Below are positions 1-12,960 of a stretch of DNA of 64,000 bases, in pieces. Origin of the DNA: Pegea sp. RAD2-039 (taxonomy: Eukaryota > Chordata > Thaliacea > Salpida > Salpidae); the NCBI GenBank assembly GCA_034620365.1, contig JAQGEQ010000192.1:2785001-2849000 (forward strand), in the 5' to 3' direction. The translations under genes and the position numbers were made by a program. The notes under the pieces are model-generated. The model was not told where the DNA came from, searched no databases, and saw only the letters and a list, made by a program, of their open reading frames with translations. Every line of letters starts with the position of its first letter. The stretch's first letter is position 1.

Positions 1-88
1 TAATAATAAATTATAAATAATTATATTTTGATTGAATTTTTAGTTAACAGATTCAAGATTTTTTAATTTGATTTAATCATTCGTTGTG

Positions 89-3000
89 ATGGGCTTTACG
101 AAAGAAACAGTGACAGTATGTCCATGGGTTTGCCCATCTGATCGTAATTTGACATTAAGAGCCAAGCTAAGGTAAGTAAATGAGTTAAGTTGATTAATTA
201 GTATTGAAAAAAAACTTAAAATAATATTTATTGCTTGTTTTTAACTTATCATTGAACTTATTTAAGCAATATTGGCATACTACTTTTCTTTTAAAATCTA
301 TTTTTAGATTTCATGGTTAAAAATACAAATTGATTGTGACGTTAACATTTTGTATGATTCAAATAACTGAAAGACTTTTCAATTTAAACATGACTTACTT
401 GTACAGTTTTATGTGATAACTGTTTGTTCTGAATGTAACTTTCAAGAAGTTATCTAAATTATGCTGTTTGTTTGAAACTTTAAAACAAAACTCTTTTGTC
501 TTTAGTTTTTTCCAACATTTTACGGTTTTCCGTTTATTAATTATTAATCAAATCAAGTAAAGTTTTTAACTTCTAATATATTTAAAGCGAAGCTTTAAGC
601 TGTTGTACTTTATCATTGCTAACAAACTTAACTTTATAAAACTTGCATTTAGTTAGAGTAATGTTTTAATAGAAGAAAACATTTTGTTTAAACAAATCAT
701 TTTTGTTGCTAAATTATTGAAGAGTATATTACAATTTCTTCTTTACTTCAATACCTTCTTCATAAGGACTATCCTTTTTCACAAAGTCAATAATCGATTA
801 ATATTTTTCGATACTTAATCTTATTATAAGTATATTTTGAATTTGATTATAGTTTCATAGTACGTGCTTATAGTCAAAATTTAAATTTCAATCTTTTTTG
901 TAGTCAGCAAAAAATTCAACTATTTTTAAATTTTAACATTTTTCAATATTTACATCGATACAATGTAGTTTAAACTTTGTATTCAAGGCGTTTTACAAGT
1001 TTTAATTTATCCTCTTTTTTATTTAAGTGAATTTAATGTTATTTTATCAATAATTAGTTTTCCTTGTGCCATTTTCTGAGAGTGATTTTCATTGATTTGA
1101 GATTGATATTAGGATTGAAAACTGGACAAAAAACTTTAGAAAAATGCGAACACTTGAGATAGAACTTGAAAAAAGTACCTAAAGATTTATACCACAAAAA
1201 AGAGATATTAAACCTGATAAAAAAACATTGAACTGCTATGTAGTATTAGGAGAAAAAATATGAGATTTTGAAAATAATTCCGGGTGGTATTTTCACGTTT
1301 ATTTTATTTCGCTTTTAAAGAATTATTTATATTTAAATCGTTTTGTGAAATTTTGAATATTATTTATTTGGAAAAACATCTTATACAATTGCTACAAAAC
1401 TTATTGTTCAAGTCGTCTGAAAACCGCAATAATAAGTTTTCATATTTTTTCATTCTTAAATTTTTATTTATTCATAAAGTCATGAGACTAAAATTGTTGG
1501 GGTAAACTTATCTTCAACGATTTGAATTAGTAAAATATTTCTTTAAATTTTGCTTTATAAATTTCATTTTAATGAAATAAATTGTTACAAATTCTGCTAT
1601 GAAACTACCTTCAATATACAAAATATATTAAAAAGTCAATCACACAAAAGTTCGTATTTTAATCACAATATTTCAGTCACATAAATAAATCTATTTTAGT
1701 TCAGGTTGGTCAAGTAGGTCTTCCTCAACTTCTCAATGCTTGATGCAGAAGAAGATTAATCCAAATGAGATAAATCAAATACAACAAGTTTTGAAAAGAG
1801 CTAATGCAGTTAATTTGTCAGAAAAAAACCGAATCAGGTTTGTTCATTTCTCATAAAACTGTTTAAGAAAACATTTTAGAATATTTCAAACAAACTTTCT
1901 AGTGTCAATTGTTCCTTAAAATTTTTGGAGATTTTGAAGAAGTTACTTAAAGTTTGTTTTGATAAAGTAAAAATTTTCGAGCAGCCAACGAACTAACTCA
2001 AAACTTTATTGTTCATGATTATTACATTTTAATTCTCAACTAATTTTATCAAGAAGATAAATACTTAAAATTTATTAGTCGTATACATGAAAACGCAAGT
2101 GGAATATTAATTACATTTTGTAGATTAATTACAAAAATGTTTTATAAATTTTATTTACAAAATACTTTAATCATTTAAACAATACTTTTTAATCAACCTT
2201 TTTTTTCAATTAAACTTTACAAAACTGATTTTAGAGAAATGATGGATAGAGTTGAGAACGAGTCACAAAAGGTCCTTGGAAGCGGCAATGATGACTGTTT
2301 ATCTTGTGCAGAACCTTTTGGGTTTTTGTTCTTTGGACACCGACCTATATATTGTTTCATTTGCAAAAAGGTTAGAATTTTTGCTAAAACTTCAAAATTC
2401 AACTTCTATCAAATTAAACAAATATTATTTTTTATTTTTAAAAATATTTTATGATTCACTGGTTTTCTTGAACGATAACTTACATCAGACAGTTGTGTTC
2501 ACAGTTTAATAATTTTTTACAAGCAATAAACTCGTTTTTATGTCTTAAATCAAACAATATTTAACATTCAAAAAATTTTACAGAAATTTTGCTTCAAATG
2601 TTGTATTGATTGGACTCAAATTCATATTTCCAGATCTGTAAATCAAGAAGATACTGACTCCAGAGGGAAAAAGATTTGTAGAGTTTGTTGTGAAAAAAGA
2701 GAACTGTGGAAAAGATCAGGGGCTTGGTTCTACAACGGCCTTCCTCCGTAATCTACTTTCTAAAGTCTTAAACATAATCCTTTAAACCAACATAATAGTT
2801 TTGAAATGATGATCTCTACCAGAGATTTAATTTTATTAAGACTGAGTTAAACAAAAAATATAAAACTAGGACAGAATCAACTAAGAAAACTTTTTAACCA
2901 ATTTATTTTTCACAATGATTGTTTATTCTACTTCACATGCGTGTAATGTGTTCCTAACTCCCTAAATGTAATTAAACTCCTAATTACCCGTTCAATCAGT

Positions 3001-6000
3001 TCAATAGAAAATAAAAGGACATCAAATACACAAAAGTAAATATTTAAACGAAACATAAAACTACGAAATAAAACATTTAAAAAAGTGGATCAGTATTTAA
3101 CACCTAAAACTGAAAACACATTTTATAATTTTTTAGTTTTATCATTCATGCAAAGAACGACGGATCTGTAAATGAAACAAGAACAACAAAAGACGAAAAT
3201 GAAGAACATTGTAAAATCTCAACTTAATCAAATAATCTTATTTTGATGGTGACTTTTTTTGTAGATAAAGAGTTCATGAAAAAACCCGATATGTCTTCTA
3301 GTAGTGATTATTCTGGATCAGAAACTAGCTCGTCTAGTAAACGTAAGTCTTTTGTTATCAAAGTGAAAGCTTCTTCATTATAAAGAATTTGATTTATTTA
3401 CTAATTTGATGCTATTAACAATTTAACTTGAGAATGAAACTAACAAAACCTAAAACATTTTTGAGATTGTATTTGACTTCAGAAGAATATTTTCATAAAG
3501 TTTGTAAAATTTTTGTTCGCCCGATAGGCCTTGATGACAAAAAGAGAAAAAACAAATGGAAACGAAAAGTTGAACTTCCTTTAATAAAGCGCTTAAAGCT
3601 AAAAAAAGGTAAGAATGTTAACATATGGAGGTTTTATCTTGCTGATAGCAACAAATAAAAAATGTAATTATCAAAGAAAGACATCTCCAAAAATGATATT
3701 TGATCGGATCAAATATTCTAAAGGTCCAATACTTAAAAAAAATTAAAATATTACGCGATTTATTAAACTGTATTTTTTATCAGAGGTTTTATGAGTCATC
3801 CAAATTCGATTTTAGTCATACAGTAATTTAGATAAGTCATAACGCAGGAAATTTGTACAAGAAAGCTTTTTAAGAAACTTCTCTAAAATTAGATTTGCCT
3901 TTTAAAATTATATTTTGTTTTTCGTGAATAAGGTAAGCTGGTTTATGCCAATTTGTTTTAATTGTTTTGAACTTAAGTAATTGACATTTTGTTTAAATTT
4001 TTTTAAAAGCATTCAACCTATTCACGGAATTAGGTAATGTTTTTATGTTTTAGAAAAGTGTTTACAAACTGATTTATTAGATTTTAAACATGTGTTAAGT
4101 TAAGTAAAATATTGAGATCCTTTGCTAAGGTGATGAATAATCTACGGAAATTATTTGACAATCTGAAATTGGGGTTTGGAAAATTTGATTTAATTGTTAA
4201 ATTTATTTCTGTTGCTTCTGTTTGTTGTTGCCTTATTGTAACTCAGTAAATCAAGTTAATTTGTTGTTGGAGAGAGAAATTATTTTTTTGAAGAGTTTTT
4301 AGAGATGTTATCAAGAAGAAGTTTAAAAGATAGTGATAAGAGCGAAAAAGATGAAATTAAATTTTAATTTCGTTCTGTTATCATTCAAAGTTAGCAAAAA
4401 ATATCCTTATTACTAAAAAGTACCAAAAGAAGAATTGAACCTGTTTATGCATTTAGATGATTACTAAACATAAAATGTGATGAATAAATGATTTGGAAAT
4501 AAATTAGTCAGATAAAGTTTCCTGATTAAATTCTTTTTTTTTTGTAAAAGTTTGTAAGAAGTTAGTCTCTTGTCTAGCTTTGTATCAAAAGATAAAATAT
4601 GAGTTTTTGCTCTCTAAACAGAATACAGAGGATCTCAGATCAATGGTGAAAATAACGGAAACTTGTTGAAAGTAGAAGAAAAGAAATTACATTTATCTGT
4701 TTCTTCACTTGAAAGTTCATTTGATAGTGATTTTGGTAGGATATTATTCAATAAGCTGTTTATTCAACATTGAAACACCTGGTTAAAAGGCTAAAAGTTA
4801 TTCGAAACGGTTTGCATGACTCAATAATCAGTTCATAAATTTTTAAACACTTATTCTAATACTTTGTTTTGCAATGAGTTTGCTTTAATACAAACTTTTA
4901 ACAAATGCTTTAATCTAAACACAGCTAACATTTTTTTTGTAATTAAAATCACCTTTTGATTTTTAATTAACTTTTTGGAAGAACTTTTATTAATTTGACA
5001 TTTATTACTCAGATATGATGTATTATGATCCAGACTGCAACAGCAATCTTTCAGCTAGCTGTGAAAGATTAGATAAGCATCCTCACAAAAAAGGTGAAGA
5101 TGATTTTTAGTTCCCATTTAATATCCAAACTCTGACTTCAATTATAAACTAAAAAAACTGAGAAAATAAAAAGAAATTTGAGCCACTATCTACAGATATA
5201 TACTTTAAACTCACAATTAACTTGCGACTACATTGAATTGAAATAACTTAGTATGTATACAGCAAATAAGCTTTGTTATATTTTAAGAACTATGGTTTTA
5301 CATGAACTACAATACCTGCTGATTTAGAAATAAGATAAACCTACTCTAGAGTAACTTTAGAAATTATTTTTAAGTAGATTTAATCATGCAAATTATTTGT
5401 AACATCTACAAAACTTTATCTTGCAGGAAAGTTTGGTAGTTTGATATTTTCGCTTTTATATGACGAAGAAAAATGTATTCTTCAAGTTAAAGTGATCAAA
5501 GCAAAAGTAATGAAATTATTTTATTTTAAATATTATCTATTCAATAAGTAATAATTAGACTTCAAGTAAGAAATATAACTACCATACATATTAATGCTTA
5601 GCTGCTAAGCCTGATAAAAGTCACCAAAGTTAACTTTTATTTTTAAGAAAGGTTACTCAGCCAATACTTACTCCTTACGAGTTTTATAGGTACCAAATAG
5701 TTACAAAAGTTTTCAGATTTGAAGCAGCCTAAATGATATTACAAATTAAAAAATATTTTGCGTAACCTAATGAAAATGAAATTAAAATATTTTTTTCAAC
5801 TTTATACTAAAAAAAAAATGGATAACTTTATAATTTAGATTATCGTTTTACCCTACTTAAAATAAAAATATTTACTTATTTAAATAGTTTAATAATCGTT
5901 TTAAAACTAACCCTATATCTACTTATATGTTTCATTTTTATTCAAATGTCATAAATATTGATTTTATGAACTAAATAAAAAAGAAACTATTTTTTAAATT

Positions 6001-8331
6001 AAGGTTTTACATATACCTTGTTAATTATTTACAGAAGTTAATAGCCAAAGACTTTATCGGATCTTCAGACCCTTATGTAAAAATTCACTTGTGTCCCGGA
6101 AACAAAAGAGTGAGTGTTTGACAATTAACATAAAACAAAGAAGTATTTTAACCGGATATGGGTTTATCTTCTTCATAACAAATAAAACTTTCAAATTATT
6201 TATTAAAACTAGTATTAGTAGCTTTCTTAGCAAGTTTTAAGTTTTAGCTTTTAACTAGCTTGGCTAGTTTGTAGAACCTAGAAACAAAATTATAAATTAA
6301 CTTAACTCAAAATCGATTGAATTATTTATTAAGTCGGCATTATATTATGTCATTATTTTTGATTGTCATCAACAATTTATTATTTTATTAGATTTCTAGA
6401 AATCTTTCTTTTGTAACCAACAACTTATGAACGTTAATTGCTTTTTGCTTGTTTATCTTTCACAAGCTTTGTAGTTTGAAAAAGTTTTTTTTCTTATTTT
6501 AAACCAACATTATGCTTTAAAATCCAACTGGCTGGTAGATAAACATCGCATCCTACATCATATAGATCTTATAATAGATTGTTTTCTACAAACATCTTTT
6601 TTTGTTTCTAATAAATTTTTCATTTGTATGGATTTTCAAAAGTAAATGAACTTTATTTTTATACAAAATTAGTCTACAAAACAAAAAACAAAAACAGTTA
6701 GAAGAAATTTGAATCCAACATTCAACGAAACTCTAGTCTACAGTGGAATCCCAAAACGCGACGTCCTACGAAAACGGGTTTTACTGACAGTGTACGACGA
6801 AGACAGGTGGTTTGTTAATTGTAAATTGATTTTTGTAAATTATTTCGATTTTGATGTTTACAGAATTGGCAAAAATGACTTTCTGGGGCAAGTTGAAGTA
6901 CCTCTAACAGTACTTGAAACCGGGCGCCCTAAATATTTTGATCTAGAATTAGGACCAAAAAATGTTGGTTTGTAGTTTCAACCTTCGTGTTAATTAGTAT
7001 AGTGTTTGGAATGTAATTGAAATTAATTATATCTTAGACAAAAGTAATTATACTCAAACTGCTATAATTCTAATTTGTAAAATATAATCTGTGGTATCAA
7101 AAAATATACATAATAATTAATATTTTTTATACAACTTGGATAACTAAATTTAGTTTACTAATCAATACTTAAAACTGTTCGAAGCCACAAAAGACTTATT
7201 TCAATTAAAACTAACAATAAGCAAATAAGTTAAAAAACCAATATTTCCAGCAAGTAAAAGACTATATGTAACAAAGGATATCAAAATGAAAAATGTAAAT
7301 ATAATAATTCCAACAAGAAATTTTTATACAAATTGTTTTACTAATCGTATTCAAGTTGATAAAACTTAATTTCAAAATTTAAATTTTAAGTTTTAAAAGC
7401 CGTTGCAAAATATTGTTTGTTTAACAGACTACAAACTCAAATGAAAGTGAAGAAGATGCCCGTGAACGAGGCAGAGCCTTAATCTCTCTTTTGTATGATC
7501 CTATGGATCAAGTCTTGCAAGTACGAGTTCCGATTTGTACAGGACTTGTTCCTCCTAGAAAACGACACCAAATTGATGCACACGTTCACGCGTAAGTCGA
7601 GATACTTTTTAGATATTGTGAACTGGTATCTGATTGAATAATAAAAATTAAAGATTAAAATTCGTAGTGGATTAGACTGTTGTTGCCCTTATGGAGTTTA
7701 TGCAAATTACATGACGCGCATGCGCAGTAGAAAAAGCTTTGTAATTACTTTCATTTACATTTTCATAGTTGTATATGGTACAAGTAATATTTGAGATCAG
7801 AGATAAAGTAAAACTTGAAGAGTTATTACAATTTTGAAATTTATTGAGACTAAAGTTTGGAAATATTAAATAAAAATGCTTTCAAATTTATAAAAATCTA
7901 TTTTAAGTGAATTTCTTATAGAGTTCTTAGTGTTATTGGAAATGACAAGCAAGCTACATTCGCCAAAAGTGAACGTCGTAAAAGTTCCAAAGTTTCTTCA
8001 AACTTAATGTTTGCTGATAACTTGAGACTCCTTCTTCCTCCAGAAGCGAAGAAAGATCTAAATCGATGTAACTTGAATATTGCAGTATGGGATAAAGATG
8101 GATTCGGTCGAGACTCCTTAATAGGTTAGTTTCAGTAAATCTGCATCAATCAGATTATCTAACCGACAACAATTAGGTTCAATTCACTTCAGTATTAGTG
8201 CAAAACATGAACAATTAAACCAGTGGTGCAACTGCTCTGAACTTCCAAGAACTGTCCAAGAAGCCTGGCATCATTTGCTAGCAGTTGAAGATCACTCATT
8301 ATCTTCTCTTTTCAGTCACAATAAAAAATGA
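89..8331 (+). CDS. RPH3A: Rabphilin/Noc2-type Rab3/Rab27 effector, 15 exons
   Basis: Exons: 89-171, 1700-1837, 2235-2370, 2584-2747, 3137-3210, 3265-3342, 4622-4735, 5013-5093, 5427-5506, 6035-6109, 6673-6806, 6864-6963, 7428-7591, 7922-8124, 8177-8331. Phases agree throughout and give 592 residues. The ATG at 89 follows an in-frame stop at 74. Seen: an N-terminal WVCPSDR..LRAKL..GWS block as in Noc2/rabphilin; a Rab-binding FYVE-like zinc finger with four Cys pairs (CLSC, CFIC, CFKC, CRVC); then [12 protein letters not shown], the SGAWF Rab-contact motif. A Ser-rich linker follows, then C2A (FSLLYDEE..., [27 protein letters not shown]) and C2B (ISLLYDP..., [14 protein letters not shown], ending AWHHL). 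By family, it binds Rab3/Rab27-GTP on secretory vesicles and phospholipid through the C2 domains. C2A keeps the Ca2+-loop aspartates; C2B loop 1 does not. The complete exon chain and motifs make this call firm. Confidence 0.93.
7700..7726. promoter_or_regulatory. Intronic octamer plus NRF1-type palindrome
   Basis: The rabphilin intron between the two last C2B-region exons contains ATGCAAAT (7700-7707), the POU octamer. Eight bases on is CGCGCATGCGCA (7715-7726), a full match to the NRF1 consensus YGCGCAYGCGCR. CpG-rich palindromes are rare in this A+T-rich window. It could be an internal promoter or enhancer; function is inference from sequence alone. Confidence 0.3.
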
Positions 8332-9239
8332 ATAGTTCAAACACCGCCCTTATAAAATAGCTTAATTTTCACAACTACGTACACAAATTATTTTTCTTAC
8401 ACAAACAATTATTTCATTTACAGTTTTATTAAGTTTTAATATCCTAATATCATAAATGAATTTAAAAAATTTGGACTTATACTAAACACTTTATACTTTC
8501 ATTTTACTATGCAATAACAAGCAGTTGAAAATAATAACTAAAAATAGCATCAGACAATAATTTAATAATAAAAAACTAAAACATTTATTGGAACATCTGA
8601 ATAAACTACTAAAAATTAATTATTATTTCTAATCAAACAAAAATAAATTATATGTTTTTACTGAGAAATGTTTTATTTTATTGAGCATCTTGCACTTATT
8701 ATGACATTCTAATGTTAATAAAATTTTATTATATTTAAATAATTTTTGTATTATTTAATAAAAATTAATTGTAACAAAGCTTAAATTATTCTACAAAGAA
8801 ATTTTTTAATTTTAAAACAAAGTTTTAGAATCAATTTAATGCTGCTTTGAGTATTAATTATTTAGTTAAGTTTTTAAACACCCAAATAAAGAAAACTAGT
8901 TATTTAAACTATTTTGACAAAAATTATTTATTTTTTTCAACTTTTTAAGTAACAGTGAAAATTATGGATAAAAGTCTTATAGATTCTCAAAAACAACTCT
9001 CAACTAATCCAATATTTGAACATACTATATAATAATATAAATGTGATATGATAAAGTCACATTATCCGTTTATATTTATATTTAAATTAAATGAGCGTAA
9101 TTTTGAAATTAAAACTTTTACAGAAGAACAATTTATGACGGTGAATAAGCTGCTGTTTGAAATTTGTAACTGATTTTATTTTGCTCTAATCCTTGAAACG
9201 GAAAAAAAAATTTATTTCTTTTGACTGAACTAAGTAGGT
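8332..9239. other. A+T-rich intergenic, no gene seen
   Basis: This is the 3' flank of rabphilin. It has many short A/T runs and an AATAAA at 8642-8647 that could serve as a poly(A) signal. I see no coding frame with family resemblance. Confidence 0.5.
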
Positions 9240-9735
9240 TGTAGCAGTTAATGAAGGTAATTTGACATCCATAAAAGTAGCTGGACTATCCCTACCTTTC
9301 AGACTCAATGTTTGGTGGCATGGTCCGGTGACCTAGAACAGTGGCATCGAAGTTAATGGATTGTAGATTTTCTGTCTGGGTTCACTCCCTAACCCTTTGT
9401 TTCTTCCAAAGGAACCAGAAGGCAGTGGCGCTAATTACTCACTTCTAGGGAAGATCATTTTAGTCCATTTGCGCATCGTTATCATACTCCCTTACCAAGT
9501 GGGGGGTTCCGGATTCGATCCAAGGTTCGATCCCAGCTAGACACATATTAGTGACAAGAAAAAGCCGTAGCTGGAGCCTCTTAAACAGTTTGTCGCTGTA
9601 CTCAAAGTCGTTCACTATATCGCTGCATCAGTATATCTGCTCTCCTGCATAATCTGGCTGGCGTGGGGAGTGGAATCCTACTGCATACAACTGAATCTTC
9701 ATAACTTCTGTCCTGGCACATATATGCGTTGCATT
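9240..9735 (+). repeat. Dispersed repeat copy A (SINE-like, tRNA-box-bearing)
   Basis: A clearly less A+T-rich block in A+T-rich surroundings. It shares long segments with two other places in the window. The CAGTTAATGAAGGTAATTTG / GACATCCAT part and the later AGATTTTCTGTCT part match 14375-14560. The GCAGTAGGATTCCACT part matches the reverse complement of 46630-46810. It holds two adjacent pol III B-box-like sites (GGATTCGATCC and GGTTCGATCCC near 9510-9535), as in tRNA-derived SINEs. No open frame suggests a transposase or RT. Class is uncertain: a composite SINE or a non-autonomous DNA element. Confidence 0.6.
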
Positions 9736-10147
9736 AACATATCAATTGCAAATTAAAATCATCAATTAGCTTTGGCAGTTTTCTATTTTAATAAAATAAA
9801 TATCATTTAATTTGAAAGTCGATTCTAATCACTTTACTGGGATAAGCTTAAAATTCAATAGTATAACTTTATATAATCTTTTAATAGATGGCGTAAATAG
9901 CACAATATGTCAAATACAGCGAGGTGGAATTCGAATCCAAAAGCTGCAAAACCTAACTAAAGAATTTTATAACAACTGGTATGTTAAGAAACAAATATTT
10001 TTAAAGAATATATATAAAATTTTAAGTTTGTAAATTCAGGGTAGTTCAACGCAAAAATGTTACTTTTGGCAAACACAGTTTAAAAGTGGGGCAAACTAGC
10101 AGTAGATATTTATTCTTGTTATATAAGAACTCATTAAATTTCAATTT
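9736..10147. other. A+T-rich spacer, nothing recognised
   Basis: Between the dispersed repeat and the left arm of the inverted duplication. The 73-codon open frame at 9812-10033 has no recognisable motif and is probably chance. Confidence 0.4.
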
Positions 10148-12960
10148 TAAATTTCAAAAGCTCTTAAAGCAGTTTAAATGCTTACCACAACAAACAGTTG
10201 ACAACTAAATAGGAACAATCGATTTTGTTAGAAAATCACCTGTAGTCCTACAAAAGGTTGTTTGACGACAAGTGCTTAAGTGAGGGAAAAGAAAACCAAT
10301 GAATAAAAAACTACTTTAGATTAAATCATTGCTAACCTTAAATGTTTTTAATAAAAAAATATAATAATTGCATCACTAAATTGGAAACTTAAAAGTCAAA
10401 CTTATATAAAACCTCGCATATACCAAAGTTATTTGATTTTTCCATTCTATATTACTTGAATTAAATAACGTAAAGATACTTAAAAATAAAATAGTTTTTT
10501 TTTTAAATCGATGAAAGTAAACGAGATTAAAAAGTAAACTTTGAAGAGTTTACTTTATATATGGTTTTGACAAGATCTAAAATTGACTTTCATCAAATAA
10601 ATAAAACAAGTTTCAGATAAAATGCTAAAAAGATGTTTCATTAAACTATTTTTTCGATATTAAAATCTACCTTTAAATCAATATAGAAGATATTAGTTAA
10701 ACAATGTCAATACTTTTATAGTTTCAAGTTATAACCATAAACTTACAGACTCAATTAGATCTATTGATTTTTGTCAACGAGTTTGTAAAAATTATCTTTT
10801 AGATTAAGGTTTACAAAAATCACTTCAGGGCTAAACGAGATCTTTAGATATTAAAAGGTAAAGCTAATTTTGATTTTAGCAAGAATTTACACTAAACAAT
10901 TTTTTTAAACAAAATCATCTAATAGTGATTTATCAAATTAAATTATTAGATTTATAACAAAAAATAAAAATGAAAGAAACTTTATTGCTGTAGATAAAAA
11001 TAAATTTAACTAATGAATGTTTGAAGTTAATTTGTTCATTCGTTTCATTAATAAGTTTGAAAGAACAATTGGTTAAAGAGATGTAAATTTTGATGTAAGC
11101 TAGTTACCGAATGTTTCAACAAGATTTTATGAATAAAAATTAGAAAAACGTTGCTGAACAAAATCTGTACATACACGCTTGACTATTTAAATATTTTCAA
11201 GCATTTAAAAGGTATGTTTTCAGAATAAGAAATAAAAGCAAAAATATTTCTAAATTACTCATGTATTTTAAAGTATAAACTTTCTATAATTCTACAAATA
11301 TTTGATGTTTTTTTTTTCTTTTTGTAAAATAGATGAAATTTTAAAGGTTTTATAAATTAACGTTAAAGGTTTATCTTAAATGTAGTTCAAAACATCAATT
11401 TTTAATCAGACACCTTTATCTCATCATGATCTAAATGAATCTAATCTTTTGAAAACTGTCACAGTGTTTCAGACTCAAAAAATTCAAACATTTAAATTTA
11501 AAAAGAGATAAAAAATTGTTTGAATTTGTTAAAAAAATCTTTGTGATTTGGATAATCAATTGTTCATAATTGCAAGACTTCTTTGAAGGTAATTGGAGCA
11601 TTTTGGTTTCTAAGTGTAGTATGTATGTCACTTTACGTCATTTATGCTCACATAAGATTTTATCCAATTGAAAAGGATGAAGAATGCAAACCCAGCTGTA
11701 GATTGTCATTCAAAAGTTATGATCGAGTCGCTAAGAAGTTCTGGTGAGTTTTCAATTGCTTCTTGAATAATTAATTAGATTAAAAGACTTTTGGTAAATT
11801 CTATTTCAATCTTTTGGCTGAAAATGTTGCAGAGTCATCAGAATATTTTGAAACTTTCATTGTCACATTTTGATGTTCAGCTATAAATAATTTATTAAAT
11901 TTTATCATTTCTTTTCAATCAATTTTACTAAATTGAGAGGCATTAAAATTACTTCCAATTTAAAAACCTTTCTTATATGAGTGTTAGACTAACAATCTAT
12001 TATTATAAAAACTATTTCAAATATCTATAATGACAATTTCTTACATCTAACCCTAATAACTGAACGTTGTTTAAATATATTAATTATCAATATAAATTTG
12101 TTTGTACTAATTAAAGAAATATATTTGTTTATCAAAGTTTGATTAGTTGTATATTTTAAAAGTATAAAAAGATTTTAATTTATAAAAATTGAAAACAAGC
12201 TTGTTATTAAAAGAGTCAAAACTGTTCAAGTATTAAACTCTTTATACTAGTTTTGGTTAAATTAAAATTTATTATTTTAAAATTGTTGTTAGCTTCGATA
12301 ACGTTGTTATTATTATCAATACAAATTGATAAATTGAATTTTTTCCAAAAGTTTGATATAAATTTTTGAAGCATGAGGCTTATGAAGAAAATATTATTTA
12401 AAATCTCTTTTCATTTTCAAACTTGCAAGTATGACAAGCAGATGAAAAAAATAAACGAAAGTTGATAAAGCAAATCCAATCTTTTAAAAACCATGGTTTA
12501 CTTGTTCCATAGAAACAGATTAAAAATGCCAACAGCTGATGAAAAATAACTTTTATCGGTTTCGAAAAATAAATTGAAATAATTGGAATAAATTGAACAT
12601 TTGTATTAATCTTTTAATTAATACATTTTTTTGATCGTAAATCGATATTTAAATAACAATTATATGAATAATAATTATTCTAGAAAAATATTTCAGCTGT
12701 AAAATCTTTTTCTAGAAAACTTTTTCTTCAAATATCTACTCAATGTTTATTCCGATGAAACTTGTTCAGATAATACAATTAACTAAATAATAAAGCAATT
12801 AATTTTTTGAATTGTTGATAAGTACTTGATAACTTGTATGAACTTTACTATATACTCAGTACAATTGTTGGTTTTCTAAAAAGTTAATGCGTGTCATATT
12901 TTTTCATATCTTTATAATCTACCACTATTCGTTTTGATAGTTTTGATTTATAAATTTTAA
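10148..12960 (+). repeat. Left arm of large inverted duplication
   Basis: Reading this arm forward reproduces, base by base over long stretches, the reverse complement of 17770-21236. The outer edge is sharp: similarity starts at TAAATTTCAAAAGCTC (10148) and ends at its complement near 21236. The inner edge fades around 12950 opposite 17770. The arm is about 2.8 kb against 3.5 kb on the right; most of the difference is one block near 19790-20440 that is missing here. It carries a copy of receptor exon 4 at 11589-11743. Very high identity implies a recent event or gene conversion. Confidence 0.88.
11589..11743 (+). pseudogene. Orphan inverted copy of CCK-type receptor exon 4 (TM4)
   Basis: This 155-bp block is the TM4/extracellular-loop-2 exon of the receptor gene at 15278-23007, in the opposite orientation and downstream of that gene. 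It differs from the functional exon (18975-19129) at only two positions. ATT>TTT changes Ile to Phe in TM4, and CCT>CTT changes the TM4 proline in MSPYVIYAHIR to leucine. The frame is open, and both flanking splice sites (TTGAAG before, GTGAGT after) are intact. No other receptor exon accompanies it on this strand, so it cannot encode a receptor alone. It is a duplication remnant. Confidence 0.85.

Noticed and set aside
3428..3658. Lys-rich open frame in rabphilin intron, with a TTGACTTCAG acceptor and a GTAAG donor (3483-3607)
   Set aside because: It can follow the exon ending at 3342, but ends in phase 0, and the next exon (4622) then hits an early stop. It is not part of the main transcript; an unusual alternative cannot be excluded.
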